64,000 nucleotides of DNA from Candidula unifasciata (taxonomy: Eukaryota > Mollusca > Gastropoda > Stylommatophora > Geomitridae). The DNA is taken from contig CAJHNH020008554.1 of the NCBI GenBank assembly GCA_905116865.2, forward strand, positions 144,501 to 208,500, read 5' to 3'. Positions 1 through 9,971 of this stretch are shown here, one piece after another (within the stretch, counting starts at the first letter, position 1; each line of letters begins with the position of its first letter). The notes under the pieces are model-generated. The model ran no database searches. It was not told the DNA's origin and saw only the letters and a program-made list of their open reading frames with translations. The position numbers and the translations under genes are program-made.

Positions 1-309
1 AATCCTTGAGCTCGCGGGGGGGGGGGGGGGAGGGGCTGGGCGACTTGTGAGGACGGCATTGTTTTCTTCGTCGGCGTTATTTTTGCTTTTGATGTTTCGC
101 CTTGCGGGTTTTTATCTTGACTCTCTGTATTTGTCGTATTTTCCTGTTTAGTACAACTGGAAATATCTTCAGTGAGAAAAAAAAGCTGCCCTAATGCGAA
201 GGTTTTTCATGGAGGTGTGTCAGCACACGAACTAATACGTGCTGCAGGAGATCGCAGATTGTGGCGAGGCATAATCGCCCATGCCAGCCGGCAAAGCATA
301 TGATGATGA

Positions 310-403
310 TGATTCACTATTCGTATTCGTATTCGGCCGGATAGTTGGTCCAGCTATTCGTATTCGGCCGAATAGTGAAATCACTATTCGGTACAGCCCT
401 AAT
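310..403 (-). mobile_element. Terminus of a hAT-like element (GGGCTGTACCGAATAG type)
   Basis: On the minus strand it reads TAGGGCTGTACCGAATAGTG, followed by nested palindromes around TATTCGGCCGAATA. The same terminus occurs in the opposite orientation at 56,813. Only one end is recognisable at each place. Confidence 0.5.
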
Positions 404-1009
404 AGGTATAGCAGAAACCTTGAAAAAGGGTCCCTTCTTCTTCGTTATGTCCTCTTTTACCGCTTCGGGTGTCGAGTGAAACATAAGGTCCTGCTTCATG
501 CTTTTCTGGTTGCTTCGGCCATAGACACATCATAGTGCTGTAGAGTTTCTCTGATGTTATCTTTCCATTATTTTCTTGGTCCAACTCTTGCTCTGTGAAA
601 CTCTCCTTCTTTAGTAAATAGTATAGCATCAGACGACATTCTCTACATTTGGTTTTCTGTCTTTGTACATAATTTAGAGTTCGTTCTGTGCCGACTTTAT
701 AAGGGTCCTTCACTACAGTTTAAATTATATTTTCAAATAAGCAATTTAGTCAGTATGAAAAAATGTCTATGAAATATTTTCGAATAACTGTTCATTAGAA
801 TCCACAATCCTCAAGTCACCAGTCAAGAGCTTTGAAACTGGGATTCTACGGTCTCCAACGATAAAAGTATTACACCTTTTTGTTGTTCAGTGTATTGTCT
901 GATAATTCTCAATTTCCAGGGGGGAAAAGGATGGGGGGGGGGGGGGTTGTGTAAAGAAGTTAGTTGCGTATCTTTTACAGGGCACTATAGAACCAACCTC
1001 AACATTTTT
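404..1009. other. No recognisable gene
   Basis: Unremarkable AT-rich sequence with a G run near 931. Short open frames show no domain or motif. Confidence 0.5.
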
Positions 1010-1065
1010 GTTTTTAGCTGTTGTGGTTTTTCTAGACAAATTTACGTCCAGTGGTTTTTTAACGT
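1010..1065 (-). mobile_element. SINE family D fragment
   Basis: Shares the GTTGTGGTTTTTCTA...ATTTACG block with the inverted copy at 49,510. Confidence 0.35.
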
Positions 1066-1441
1066 AGTCAACTATAATTCATTTGTCTGCCCATTGACAA
1101 CGCGTTTTGTTTTAAAAGAAAATCATAATATCGTCACTGCTGCTATACATTCACCTTGTGTAAAGTGCAATGTGGCCAGCAGTAATAAAATATACGGCTC
1201 TGTGTTACCTAACTGCCTTAGTCTAGCGCCAGACGTTACAACGACTTAGCCGCGTTCGCCAGAACTCATATAAAACCAATACAAACACATCACGTGGGTT
1301 ATTAGGATTGATGTTCTTTAGTTCTGGTCTCTTAGGTAGCCCTACAGGGAGAACTAAACCCGTGTAAATTGACTTTCTGGAGAAGGTTAGAAAGTCATAT
1401 ATTCTTGAATGTTCGATTCGCGTGTGCTGATCTGTGTAGAA

Positions 1442-1657
1442 CAGGGGTTCTCAACCTGTGGGTCTCAACCCTTTTTTGGGGTCAAAGGACCCTTTCACAG
1501 GGGTCATCAAAGACTAAAGACAAACACATTTTCATTGAGGTTATGAAGTAGTCAAGGAAATAATTGTATTTTTGGGAGTCGCCACAAAATGAGGAACTGT
1601 ATGAAAGGGTCGCCACAACATGACGAACTGCGGCATTAGGAGGGTGGAGAATCACTG
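1442..1657 (+). mobile_element. SPIN-like hAT miniature element, complete
   Basis: 216 bp with ends CAGGGGTTCTCAACC and, inverted, CAGTGATTCTCC. It is flanked on both sides by the identical 8-bp duplication GTGTAGAA (1,434-1,441 and 1,658-1,665). Internal landmarks such as the paired GGGTC/GACCC blocks and the CTTCATAA-type segment match the SPIN non-autonomous family. No coding capacity. Confidence 0.82.
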
Positions 1658-1794
1658 GTGTAGAATATATAATTATAGGCAGTTTTCGGTAACCCACACA
1701 AAAAAAGGGAGGGGGGTTCAAGAACTTCAAGTTGTCATGCAGATGGTATGTTTAAAATAGTGCATTACCGCTCAAACATTAGAATAGGAGGGAG

Positions 1795-1975
1795 TACCAT
1801 GTAGCGACTAGACACTCGCCTGTGTGCACGAAGAACCAGGGTTTAAATCTGACAATGAATCAGATTTTTTCTTTCTTAAAAATGAACACTAGCTCCCAGG
1901 CTGAGCCCCGTCTACAATCTGAACCAGATAATGAATGTCGTGGGAAGGAACGACCTGACGCGATGTTGACCACGC
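1795..1975 (+). mobile_element. tRNA-derived SINE, family A, diverged
   Basis: A-box-like GTAGCGACTAGACACTCG, then a B-box-like CAGGGTTTAAATC, and a tail ending in GCGATGTTGACC. It lies head to tail with the copy at 2,030. Confidence 0.5.
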
Positions 1976-2029
1976 AAAATGACGGTTATTTAGTATAAAT
2001 ATCAGTCGCATTATAAGAAGGGGGGCGTC

Positions 2030-2225
2030 GCTGTGGTGTAGCAACTAGACGCTCCCCGGCAGATTGGAAAGTCGTGGGTTCGGGTCCTAACGGAGCCAAC
2101 TTTTTTTCCTTTCAAAAATAGGTTTGGCTCTCAGTTCGACCCAGCCTTGAGTAGCTGCCAGGTGCAGTCCTTCGAAGTAAAGGCGGTCGGTGTGATGCTG
2201 ACTACATCATTCACCACCTGCCGAT
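2030..2225 (+). mobile_element. tRNA-derived SINE, family A
   Basis: A polymerase III A box (TGTAGCAACTAGACGC) near 2,036 and a B box (GGGTTCGGGTCC) near 2,080 form a tRNA-like head. A T-rich link and a conserved tail with AGTAAAGGCGG and GATGCTGACTACATCATTC follow. Other family A copies: 1,795-1,975 (+), 2,761-2,960 (-), 5,560-5,805 (-), 6,716-6,850 (+), 25,425-25,490 (-) and 47,030-47,125 (-). Confidence 0.7.
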
Positions 2226-2339
2226 TGGTCTATAGGTCTAGTCATATATGCCTAATACGTCTGAAGTCGTAGAATAGAAAAAAGTCCCTTGCTGTATTGT
2301 TTTGCTTATGTGAAGTGACAAAGTTAGCAGTCAGACAAA

Positions 2340-2627
2340 ACGTCATGACTTTAAAACCCAAGTCTCACAAACTCGAGCGGACCGTTTACAGTTACTATGA
2401 TCAGGACATGTGTGGAAGACAATAGGACACCACAGCAGGCATGGGAGACCAAGATTCGGGGAAACGGACCACCCAGGGTTCGCTGGGAAGACAACATCCA
2501 ACAGTCCCTGACTGACATAGGACTGGAATTGAAAAAAGCCAAAAATAAAGCTGCTGATAGAGACGTCAGGCGATCTCTCTGGGAAACCTCTACACCTCAA
2601 GGTAGAAGAGGATTGACTAAGTATTAA
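2340..2627 (+). pseudogene. LINE C-terminal fragment
   Basis: One frame from 2,397 encodes PPRVRWEDNIQQSLTDIGL and KNKAADRDVRRSLW, matching the widespread LINE C-terminal pattern G-R-P-x-x-x-W ... A-x-D-R-x-x-W-R. Only this end of the protein remains. Confidence 0.5.
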
Positions 2628-2760
2628 ATGACCAATACGCCAATGGCCTAAAGAGGTTTCTCTACTTTACCAGAACTGGGAAATGATAAAGCAAAAGAGA
2701 AGCAGTGATAGCAAGTACTTTCTTTGCATACACATCATAAGGATCCAAGTTTAAGTAAAG

Positions 2761-2960
2761 ATCCATTTTCACTCCTTAGGGCGTATCGGGCATATGGGAA
2801 GAGAGTCAATATTTTTACAGACCATCAGCACTAGGTGGGTAATGTGGTCAGCATTATGCCGGCCGTCTTTACTTCCCCAGGACAGCCATTTTGTACCCAT
2901 TTTAGGCTGGGTCGACCTGCGACGCCCCATACCATGATAAACTCCACGCAGCCAGCTGTT
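2761..2960 (-). mobile_element. SINE family A, tail portion
   Basis: Contains the inverted tail (GTGGTCAGCATTATGCCGG, CTTTACTTCCC, GGGTCGACCTG) and a GGGCGTATCGGGCATATGGG segment shared with the copies at 5,560 and 47,030. Confidence 0.55.
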
Positions 2961-3129
2961 GGTTTCGGTCGCGGTACGTTGGAATTACGAGTCGGACTGG
3001 CAACGCCTAAGCCATGGACCGTATCATCCAAGTTTAAACCTCAGCAAATTAAGGATTTTGAACTATGTGGCTCTGGGCCCATGCAACAGGGTCAAATTGA
3101 TTCGTCATTTCTTAGAAATTTTCTAGGAG

Positions 3130-3398
3130 TGGGGGACATGAATGGAACAGGTATTGAGGTGGACTCGTGGGAACTAAATTACATGGACCGTGCTGTCTGG
3201 ACGCAGCTCACCAGTAAGGGAATGAGAATGAAGGAAGAAATAATTGCAGAAACGATGAGAGCTGACCGTTTGAGAAGAGCTACACTAAACACAATTCTTG
3301 ACAGCAATGATCCTGAAATGCCATGCTATAATTACAGAAGGCTTTTCTTAAAACGGGCGGGTCTTGCTAGTCACACTCGCCATCGCCAGTGGCTGTGA
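3130..3398 (+). pseudogene. LINE C-terminal fragment with degenerate C2H2 finger
   Basis: The frame contains MDRAVWTQLTSKG, a basic linker and PCYNYRRLFLKRAGLASHTRH. The last part resembles the C2H2 finger that ends many RTE/CR1-like LINE proteins, with the second Cys changed to Tyr. The sequence before it is a SINE (2,761-2,960), so only this tail belongs to the LINE. Confidence 0.5.
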
Positions 3399-3399
3399 G

Positions 3400-5200
3400 T
3401 CGAATGCCTCCTCATAGCGCAACATAACACTATCGTCTGGAAAGACGGGAAGGTGCCAATCATGTGAGCCATAACTTCGTTATACATAGTCTACAACAAA
3501 ATGTAAGAAAGTTGTTTGTTAAACCGTTAGAATCACATGCTGAAGTAGGATTTAATTTCTAAGTCCACCCGTCGGATCGCCAGTGCAGATTTTTCAGTAA
3601 TAAATGGGAGTATCTTTGCTGGAGCTACGGAGATCGTGCTTTATGCAAATCGGTAACAGGTGGCTGCACATTCTGTGGAGGCAGATCCAACCATGGATAA
3701 TCAAACCCGACGCAATGACGTCGACCCCTTCTTCTTGAAAAGATGTTTAAGCAGCAACAACAACACAAGTTAGTAAACAATGGTGATCCCTTTTAGGAAA
3801 TAAGTACTGGTAGCCGGCACTGCGAACAATGGAGAACCACACTCTGCTCCCACTAGGGCTTCCGCGGCTAAGTAGTCAATCTATTTGACTTACGCTATGA
3901 TCCTGGTGTGTCCTTCAAACCATCATCATTATAATGTGTCCTACTAACTGGCGTAGGCGCTCATGCATTTCAACAGATCACGATCTCTGGTTGCCTGGAA
4001 CAGCTCTTTGCGGAGAGAGATCGAGCCATATGGTATAAACACCGGTGTAATAAAGTCAATCTTGTCAACTTTAACTTCGAATAATGTGACAAACAATTGC
4101 TATGACCGACCAGAAAATGAAAACCAATCAGAGCAGTCCTCTTTGCAACAGATCCTCCTGATTTCATTTCTTTACTCTATATCAGTGAGCGCTTTTCTTA
4201 TTATTCTCCTGCTTCTTCTGTGTTCCTCCACATAGGGGCGATTGACACGTGGTCTGGTCGATGATAAGCGCTCAGAGGAAAGGTGAGACCGATATACAGA
4301 CTGCTATTGTTACTGCTGGGACTAGAACTTTGCTTGCTGCTAAAGATGGGGACGGAGCGCTTATGGGAATGTCCTGAGTACTGTGATGTAGATTCTTAAA
4401 TAAACATTTAACGTTCTGTTTTGGTTTACAGCATTCTGTGACATCAGAATGTTTCAGCCCAAACACTTCAGATTTCAGCATGTGCTTCATTGGTCGCCTT
4501 TGACGACATGCTCGTTAAGTCTAATTAATTCCCCATCCCCCTTCCCACCCACCTACCCTCCCACCCACCCACCCAGCTTTTATTCCACAGGGCCCCAGAA
4601 ATATCAAAGGGATTAATACAATTATTAATGTTCAATGTCCTTTATTATACTGTTTCAGTGTTATTGGTGAGTTCCCCACGATTTACTTCTAAATAAAGCT
4701 TCACCTAAAGACACTACCATACATACGAAAATGTCAGAGCAGAAAAACAAAACCTAGAAAGCGACAGTGTTGCAAGCAGGTTGATTCATCCTAGCAGGGC
4801 GCCGTGGAATGTACCGGGGAGTAAAGGCGATCATCCTGGTGTCCACCACTTGCCACATCTAGTATACAGGGCTTTAAAAGTTGGCCTGGTGTCATATGTG
4901 TGATACGCCAGTGGCTTGAATAGATCTCTTACTGGCATAATTTCATCATTTGCTAACCGATGCTTCTCCTTATATGGTGAAAGGCTTTTGTCAGTTTTTA
5001 TTCCTATCCATTTCCATCATTCACATTCGTAGAGCAATAAGTTAGATCTGTTCCCGTCTGTTTTTGTTTGTGTGTTTACATGTTTAAGTATTGCATATTA
5101 CCAAATTTATCTGAACCGTTCTTGGTTTGGGAAAATCTCATTGTTTCCTGGGGTGGGACTGGGGTGGGTGGGGGGTGGGGGGGGGGGGGGGTAGTACTCA
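3400..5200. other. No gene seen; one family L repeat at 4,295
   Basis: Apart from the small dispersed repeat and C-rich tetranucleotides near 4,530-4,575, nothing recognisable is present. Confidence 0.45.
4295..4400 (+). repeat. Dispersed repeat family L
   Basis: Shares AAGATGGGGACGGAGCGCTT, GGAATGTCC and TACTGTGATGT with 35,130-35,300. Confidence 0.4.
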
Positions 5201-5212
5201 CTCAAAAAAGTC

Positions 5213-5315
5213 TTTAAAAGTACCGGTATTCAAAACAGGTACCGGTATTCAACACGAGTACCGGTATTCGACACAAGTAGCGGTATTCAACACAAGTACC
5301 GGTATTCAACACAAA
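5213..5315. repeat. 19-20-bp tandem array, 5 units
   Basis: GTACCGGTATTCAACACAA repeated five times, between a G run and a long C run (5,341-5,378). Confidence 0.75.
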
Positions 5316-5339
5316 GTTTCAGTTACAGCAGAGCTTCCC

Positions 5340-5388
<49 letters not shown>

Positions 5389-5559
5389 ACTGATAATACC
5401 TTCGTCTTCGTGGTCAACTAGACGGAGTCTTGTTTCATAACCTGAGTGTTGCATGTACTAAGCAAAGTGTCGTTCTGCTTACCCTTGCGTGCCGCCAAAA
5501 ACAGAACAAGAAGAAGGGGGACCCTTATTCACGTCCTTATCCATGCCCTTAGCCACGCC

Positions 5560-5805
5560 TTCAAGCTTATTGGATATATAGGGCTACACTTATATTCTAC
5601 AGACGGCACTGGCTGAATGATGTGGTGAGCATGGCAATGGCCGCTTTTACTTCCCAGAACTGTATCTGGTATCCACTCAAGGTTGGGTCAACCTGTGAGC
5701 CAAGATCATTTTCGAAAATAAAGAGTCTATCTCCATAAGGAACCCAACCCACGATCGTCCGATCCGCAGGCGAGGGTCTAGAAGCTACACCATGACAACT
5801 CTCAA
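5560..5805 (-). mobile_element. tRNA-derived SINE, family A, nearly complete
   Basis: On the minus strand the head reads TGGTGTAGCTTCTAGACCC, with B box GTGGGTTGGGTTCC. The tail with GCCGCTTTTACTTCCC (plus strand) matches the copy at 2,030 in reverse. Confidence 0.68.
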
Positions 5806-5809
5806 CAAC

Positions 5810-6715
5810 AGAAAAAGTCCAGGTTGTCGGAAACCAAACAAGGTAAACAACACTTTTCACGCCATTGCTGAATCGGACATACAGTGCTAAATTCCTATGT
5901 TTTAGATCAATCAGCACTCGACGGATAATGTTATCACATCAATACCTGCCTCTTTCACTTCTCATGACTTTTCCAATAATATGACTCGTCGACATGGGTG
6001 CTAGTAATTTTTACAGAAATCACATTATATGCAGATTCAAACCTAGAGCTTCCGGATCGGAAAGCAAGCAGCTAACCACGAATATAGAAGTCAGGGAAGG
6101 AATTTGTGCTGGATCGTCCCTGCTAGGAAATCATCCAAGCGGGATATTGATTACCGCTTGAAGGTCGCGGGGTCACTATTTGAGGGCCAATATTTTTAGG
6201 CGAAAAGGACGTAAGGGGAATGTTTATAGCTGGCAAAGTTGATCATGTCTTGCGGGTTATCACGGCTCTCAACGGAAAGTAAAGAGTGGTAACATTTTAT
6301 TACCTAACAGGCATGTCGTAAGAGGCGACAACCTGGGTAGACATGAGACCGGCTACCGTACCTGTAATCACATTTAGTTGTAAAAAAAAAGTATATGAAA
6401 GGTTTGCACTGTGTTGCAAATGGACTTTGGAGTTCAAGGGTAGACAACAAAGATAAAGATGACAAAAATGAAGAGAAAAAAGGCGAATAAGCAGACAAAG
6501 AAGTGTAAAAGGAGAGGAATGAGAGGAGGAATAGACAAAAAAAACGAGGCGATGAAATTTGAAAATAATAAGAGAAAATTCGAAAAGTAAAATAGGAAAA
6601 TAAGGGAGAAAAATAAAGATAATGATGTGAAAATGGCTCAGAAGAAAAGAAGGGTGAGGAGGAGGATTGAAGAAAATGAAGAGGGGAGGAATAAAGAGGA
6701 GAGAGGGGGGAAGAG
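5810..6715. other. No gene seen; purine-rich block
   Basis: 6,430-6,720 is strongly purine-rich (GA), giving misleading long frames on the minus strand. A family G scrap lies at 6,300-6,350. Confidence 0.45.
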
Positions 6716-6850
6716 GAGAACTGCTGATCAAAAGGTCGTAGGTTCAAGTACTGGACTTTTTCAGAAATGACCATCTCTCCCTGGTCGAGCCAACCTTAAA
6801 TGTGTACAAGGTACAGTCCTGGAAAGTAAAGGCAGCTTGCTCCTAGTGCC
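6716..6850 (+). mobile_element. SINE family A, head truncated
   Basis: Starts inside the tRNA-like head at GGTCGTAGGTTCAAGTAC and keeps the tail (GGTACAGTCCTGGAAAGTAA). Confidence 0.5.
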
Positions 6851-7197
6851 TGAAGACGTGTAAGGAGGTCCTATACTTTACCTTTAAATGTCCATAATGG
6901 GGCATATATAGTTATTGCATACAAAACATTTAAGTGTTGGCGTTACATTGACTAAACCATCCACTGAGCGTCAATTGCTTAGTTCAAACATATGGTGCTT
7001 GTAAAGTATACCTCCTAATTTTTGTGAAAAGAAGAAAAAAAAGGAATTCTGCGATACTATTTCCTTACCCCCTTCGCCCTCCTGCCTCTTTATACGTCCT
7101 CTTCTTCCTCTTTTTCTTTTTGTTCCTCTTCTTCTTTTCCTCCTCGTCCTTTTCCTTTAAAAAAATCTGTTTTTCATCACCATCTTCTTTTTCTATT

Positions 7198-7560
7198 TCT
7201 TCCTCTTCTTCTTCTTCTTCTTCTTCTTCTTCTTCTTCTTCTTCTTCTTCTTCTTCTTCTTCTTCTTCTTCTTCTTCTTTTTCTTCTTCTTCTTCTTCTT
7301 CTTCTTATTTTTCTTTTTTTTTTCTTGTTATTGTTCTTCTTTTTCTTTTTCTTCTTCTTTTTCTTTTTCTTTTTCTTTTTCTTTTTCTTCTTCTTCTTCT
7401 TCTTCTTCTTTTTCTTCTTTTTCTTCTTTTTCTTCTTTTTCTTCATCTTTTTCTTCATCTTTTTCTTCTTCTTCTTCTTCTTCTTCTTCTTCTTCTTCTT
7501 CTTCTTCTTCTTCTTCTTTTTCTTCTTTTTCTTTTTCTTTTTCTTCTTCTTCTTCTTTTC
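7198..7560. repeat. CTT trinucleotide tract
   Basis: About 360 bases of TTC/CTT with T-run interruptions. The long poly-Ser, poly-Phe, poly-Leu and poly-Lys frames across it are artefacts. Confidence 0.93.
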
Positions 7561-7639
7561 ATGCTTGTCTTTCGTCTACCAATTTGTCTTCTTCTTCATC
7601 ATCCTCATTAAATTCTTCTTCACACTTGTTGTGTTATGA

Positions 7640-8999
7640 AAGTAATAAATAGAATACAAGACAATAAACAATTTGGATAGGAAAGGTGAATGCAGCAGTT
7701 GTAACACTATCTGTAAACTAACCATTTACCGTAAAGTTAGTCTCACAGTACACAACAGTAATTATTACAAAATTAACATGTCCGCTACAGACACTGGAAC
7801 GAATTACAAAACCACTCTAACACTGTTACAAAACGAAATCTACACTATATGGTTTTAGATGGAACAAATTCTGCATTTTAAACAGTCGAATAGTAAAATA
7901 AAATAAAACTTCTTTTTATAATATGGCAATGCGAGCACTTGAGGAAGAATTACCGAACTCTTTGACTTCTTTTATGATATTGTAATGCCAGTAATTAAAA
8001 ACGAATTACAGAAATAATTATTACCAACTCTGATTATTTAATACACCAAAGTACCTATCAAATTTGAAAATCAGTTTTCGTCCATATGGGGATAATGGCT
8101 TGTTGAGTCGATAATCCACTCATGAATTACGAACATAGCAGCACAAGTAGCAACAGCGATGGCCATACTAGCTGACACAGTCCAAGAAAAGGAATGAAAA
8201 CTGCGAAGAAAAATTCACAAGCCGGAGCAGACGAAGAAATAACATGTAGAGAAAAAAGTAGCGCGTAGCTCGGTTCCTTTCGCTTCTCCGATTCCATTGC
8301 AACCCCAATCACTGGGCGTACGTAGGAGAGTCGCTTCTCTCACTTGCCCCCTCTCTCGCCCACATCCCGGCGATTTCTCAGAAAAATAAAAGCACGAGAC
8401 AGCTCGGGTAGCTGAGGCGATCCTTTAGAAGCGTGGTAACGACAGGGGCATGTGTGTTTGTGAGGGAGAGAGGTGTGGGGGAGGAGAGTGTAGGTATGTA
8501 TGAGTATGTCGGGGGTGGGAGGGGGTAGGTGCTGTACCCGGGACTTAGGCACCCTAAGATACACCCCCCCCCCCAAAAAAAAAAAAAAATACTGTTTAAA
8601 GAGGGGTGTGGGGGGAAAAAAAGGGGAGGGGGGGGGCTAGCTCCTAACAGTAATTCCTAGGAGGTTAGCCCTCGCTTTCTATCGAATTTGCGAGTGAATC
8701 TAAATTATTTATGTAATTATGTATACATTTTTTTTATGTACTTATATATTCATTTTTCATTGTAAAAATATTATCAGACTTATTCGTGATTCATAGTATT
8801 ATAATAATTATGTGGTGGTGGTTGGTGTTGTTATAATTAGTATTGTTTTTTATGTGTTAAATCACAAGTATAATAACAAGTATTATAATAATAATTGTTG
8901 TGGTTTTGGTTGGTGATATTATAAATAGTATTTTTTTACTGTGCACTTAAATAAGACTTACGCCTCATAAGCATCGTCCCTAAAAAATGACAATGGTCT
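7640..8999. other. No gene seen; AT-rich with short G and A runs
   Basis: AT-rich sequence (8,690-8,950) and homopolymer runs near 8,563-8,635. No coding signature. Confidence 0.45.
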
Positions 9000-9190
9000 G
9001 ACGTGCGATTTAAACATCCGGTGACACAAAGTGGCACCATCCACATGAAAATCTCCCAGGTCTCAGAAACCCCCTTTAATTGTTAGGTTATATTAGGAAC
9101 CCTAATTACAATTGTTGCCATGATAGGGATTGAAGCCGGATTACTGCCACACTAAGCTAAGTGCTCTAACCACTGAACCAGCATCATCAG
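9000..9190 (-). mobile_element. tRNA-derived SINE, family C
   Basis: The minus strand has a strong tRNA-like head: A box TGGTTCAGTGGTTAGAGCAC and B box GGCTTCAATCCC. The tail (GGTGACACAAAGTGGCACCA) recurs at 19,895. It cannot be folded into a complete tRNA, so it is called a SINE and not a tRNA gene. Confidence 0.62.
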
Positions 9191-9471
9191 GTTGTATGTC
9201 CCTTTCACCGTGTCTGTTAGAAAGATAGAAGGACATACTCAAATCCATAAAATAGGCTGCAGGGCAAGTGTACTAGGGTGTATGACCAATAGAGAGAGGC
9301 CTCTCTTTTTCTGCGACCCCAATGGTTCCCCGTCTGTTTAATTATGTTCTTGCATTGTGTCATTCTCATGAATTCACGCATATACTAGATTATTACTTCC
9401 TACCTAACTGTTTTGCTTAGCGCTAGTTTAGAGATCCATGGAGTTATTGCTCATATTTTTTTTTTTTCTCA

Positions 9472-9792
9472 TATGAAAGAAACAGATTATCGTAATTGAC
9501 TGCGAACTGGAGATGAAAGAAACAGATCACTGTAATTGACTGGGCACTGGACATGAAAGAAACAGATCACTGTAACTGACTACGCACTGGACATGAAAGA
9601 AACAGACTATTGTAATTGACTGGGCACTGGACATGAAAGAAACAGATCAGTGTAACTGACTACGCACTGGGCATGAAAGAAACAGGCTATTGTAATTGAC
9701 ATCGCACTAGACATGAAAGAAAAAGATGATTGTAATCGACTACGCACAAGGCATAAAAGAAACATATCACTGTAATTGACTGCGCACTGGAC
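9472..9792. repeat. 40-bp minisatellite, 8 units
   Basis: A 40-base unit (ATGAAAGAAACAGATCACTG first half, GACTGGGCACTGGAC end) repeats eight times with scattered changes. Units start at 9,472, 9,512, 9,552 and so on. It lies 180 bases before the 39-bp array. Confidence 0.85.
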
Positions 9793-9971
9793 CCAACAGA
9801 GATTGAAGTCATATGTACAGGAAAATCAAGACTGGGGATTCACAAGTTTTACCATGTTTACAGGCACCACTGAAGACTAAACATTTTCTATAGACATACT
9901 CACCATATGTAGCAGGGAGATTCCAGGTTTGGCCTCTTGGCATTCCAGCTGAAACCAAGCTTTATGGACAA

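Noticed and set aside
2835..3398. Single 187-codon gene
   Set aside because: The first half is an inverted SINE tail and the second half a LINE C-terminal fragment, joined by chance in one frame.
7024..7639. Long Ser-, Phe-, Leu- and Lys-rich open frames
   Set aside because: Pure by-products of the CTT tract, open in several frames on both strands.
9115..9190. Genuine tRNA gene on the minus strand
   Set aside because: A and B boxes are good, but a matching acceptor stem is not evident and the sequence continues into a repeated SINE tail.
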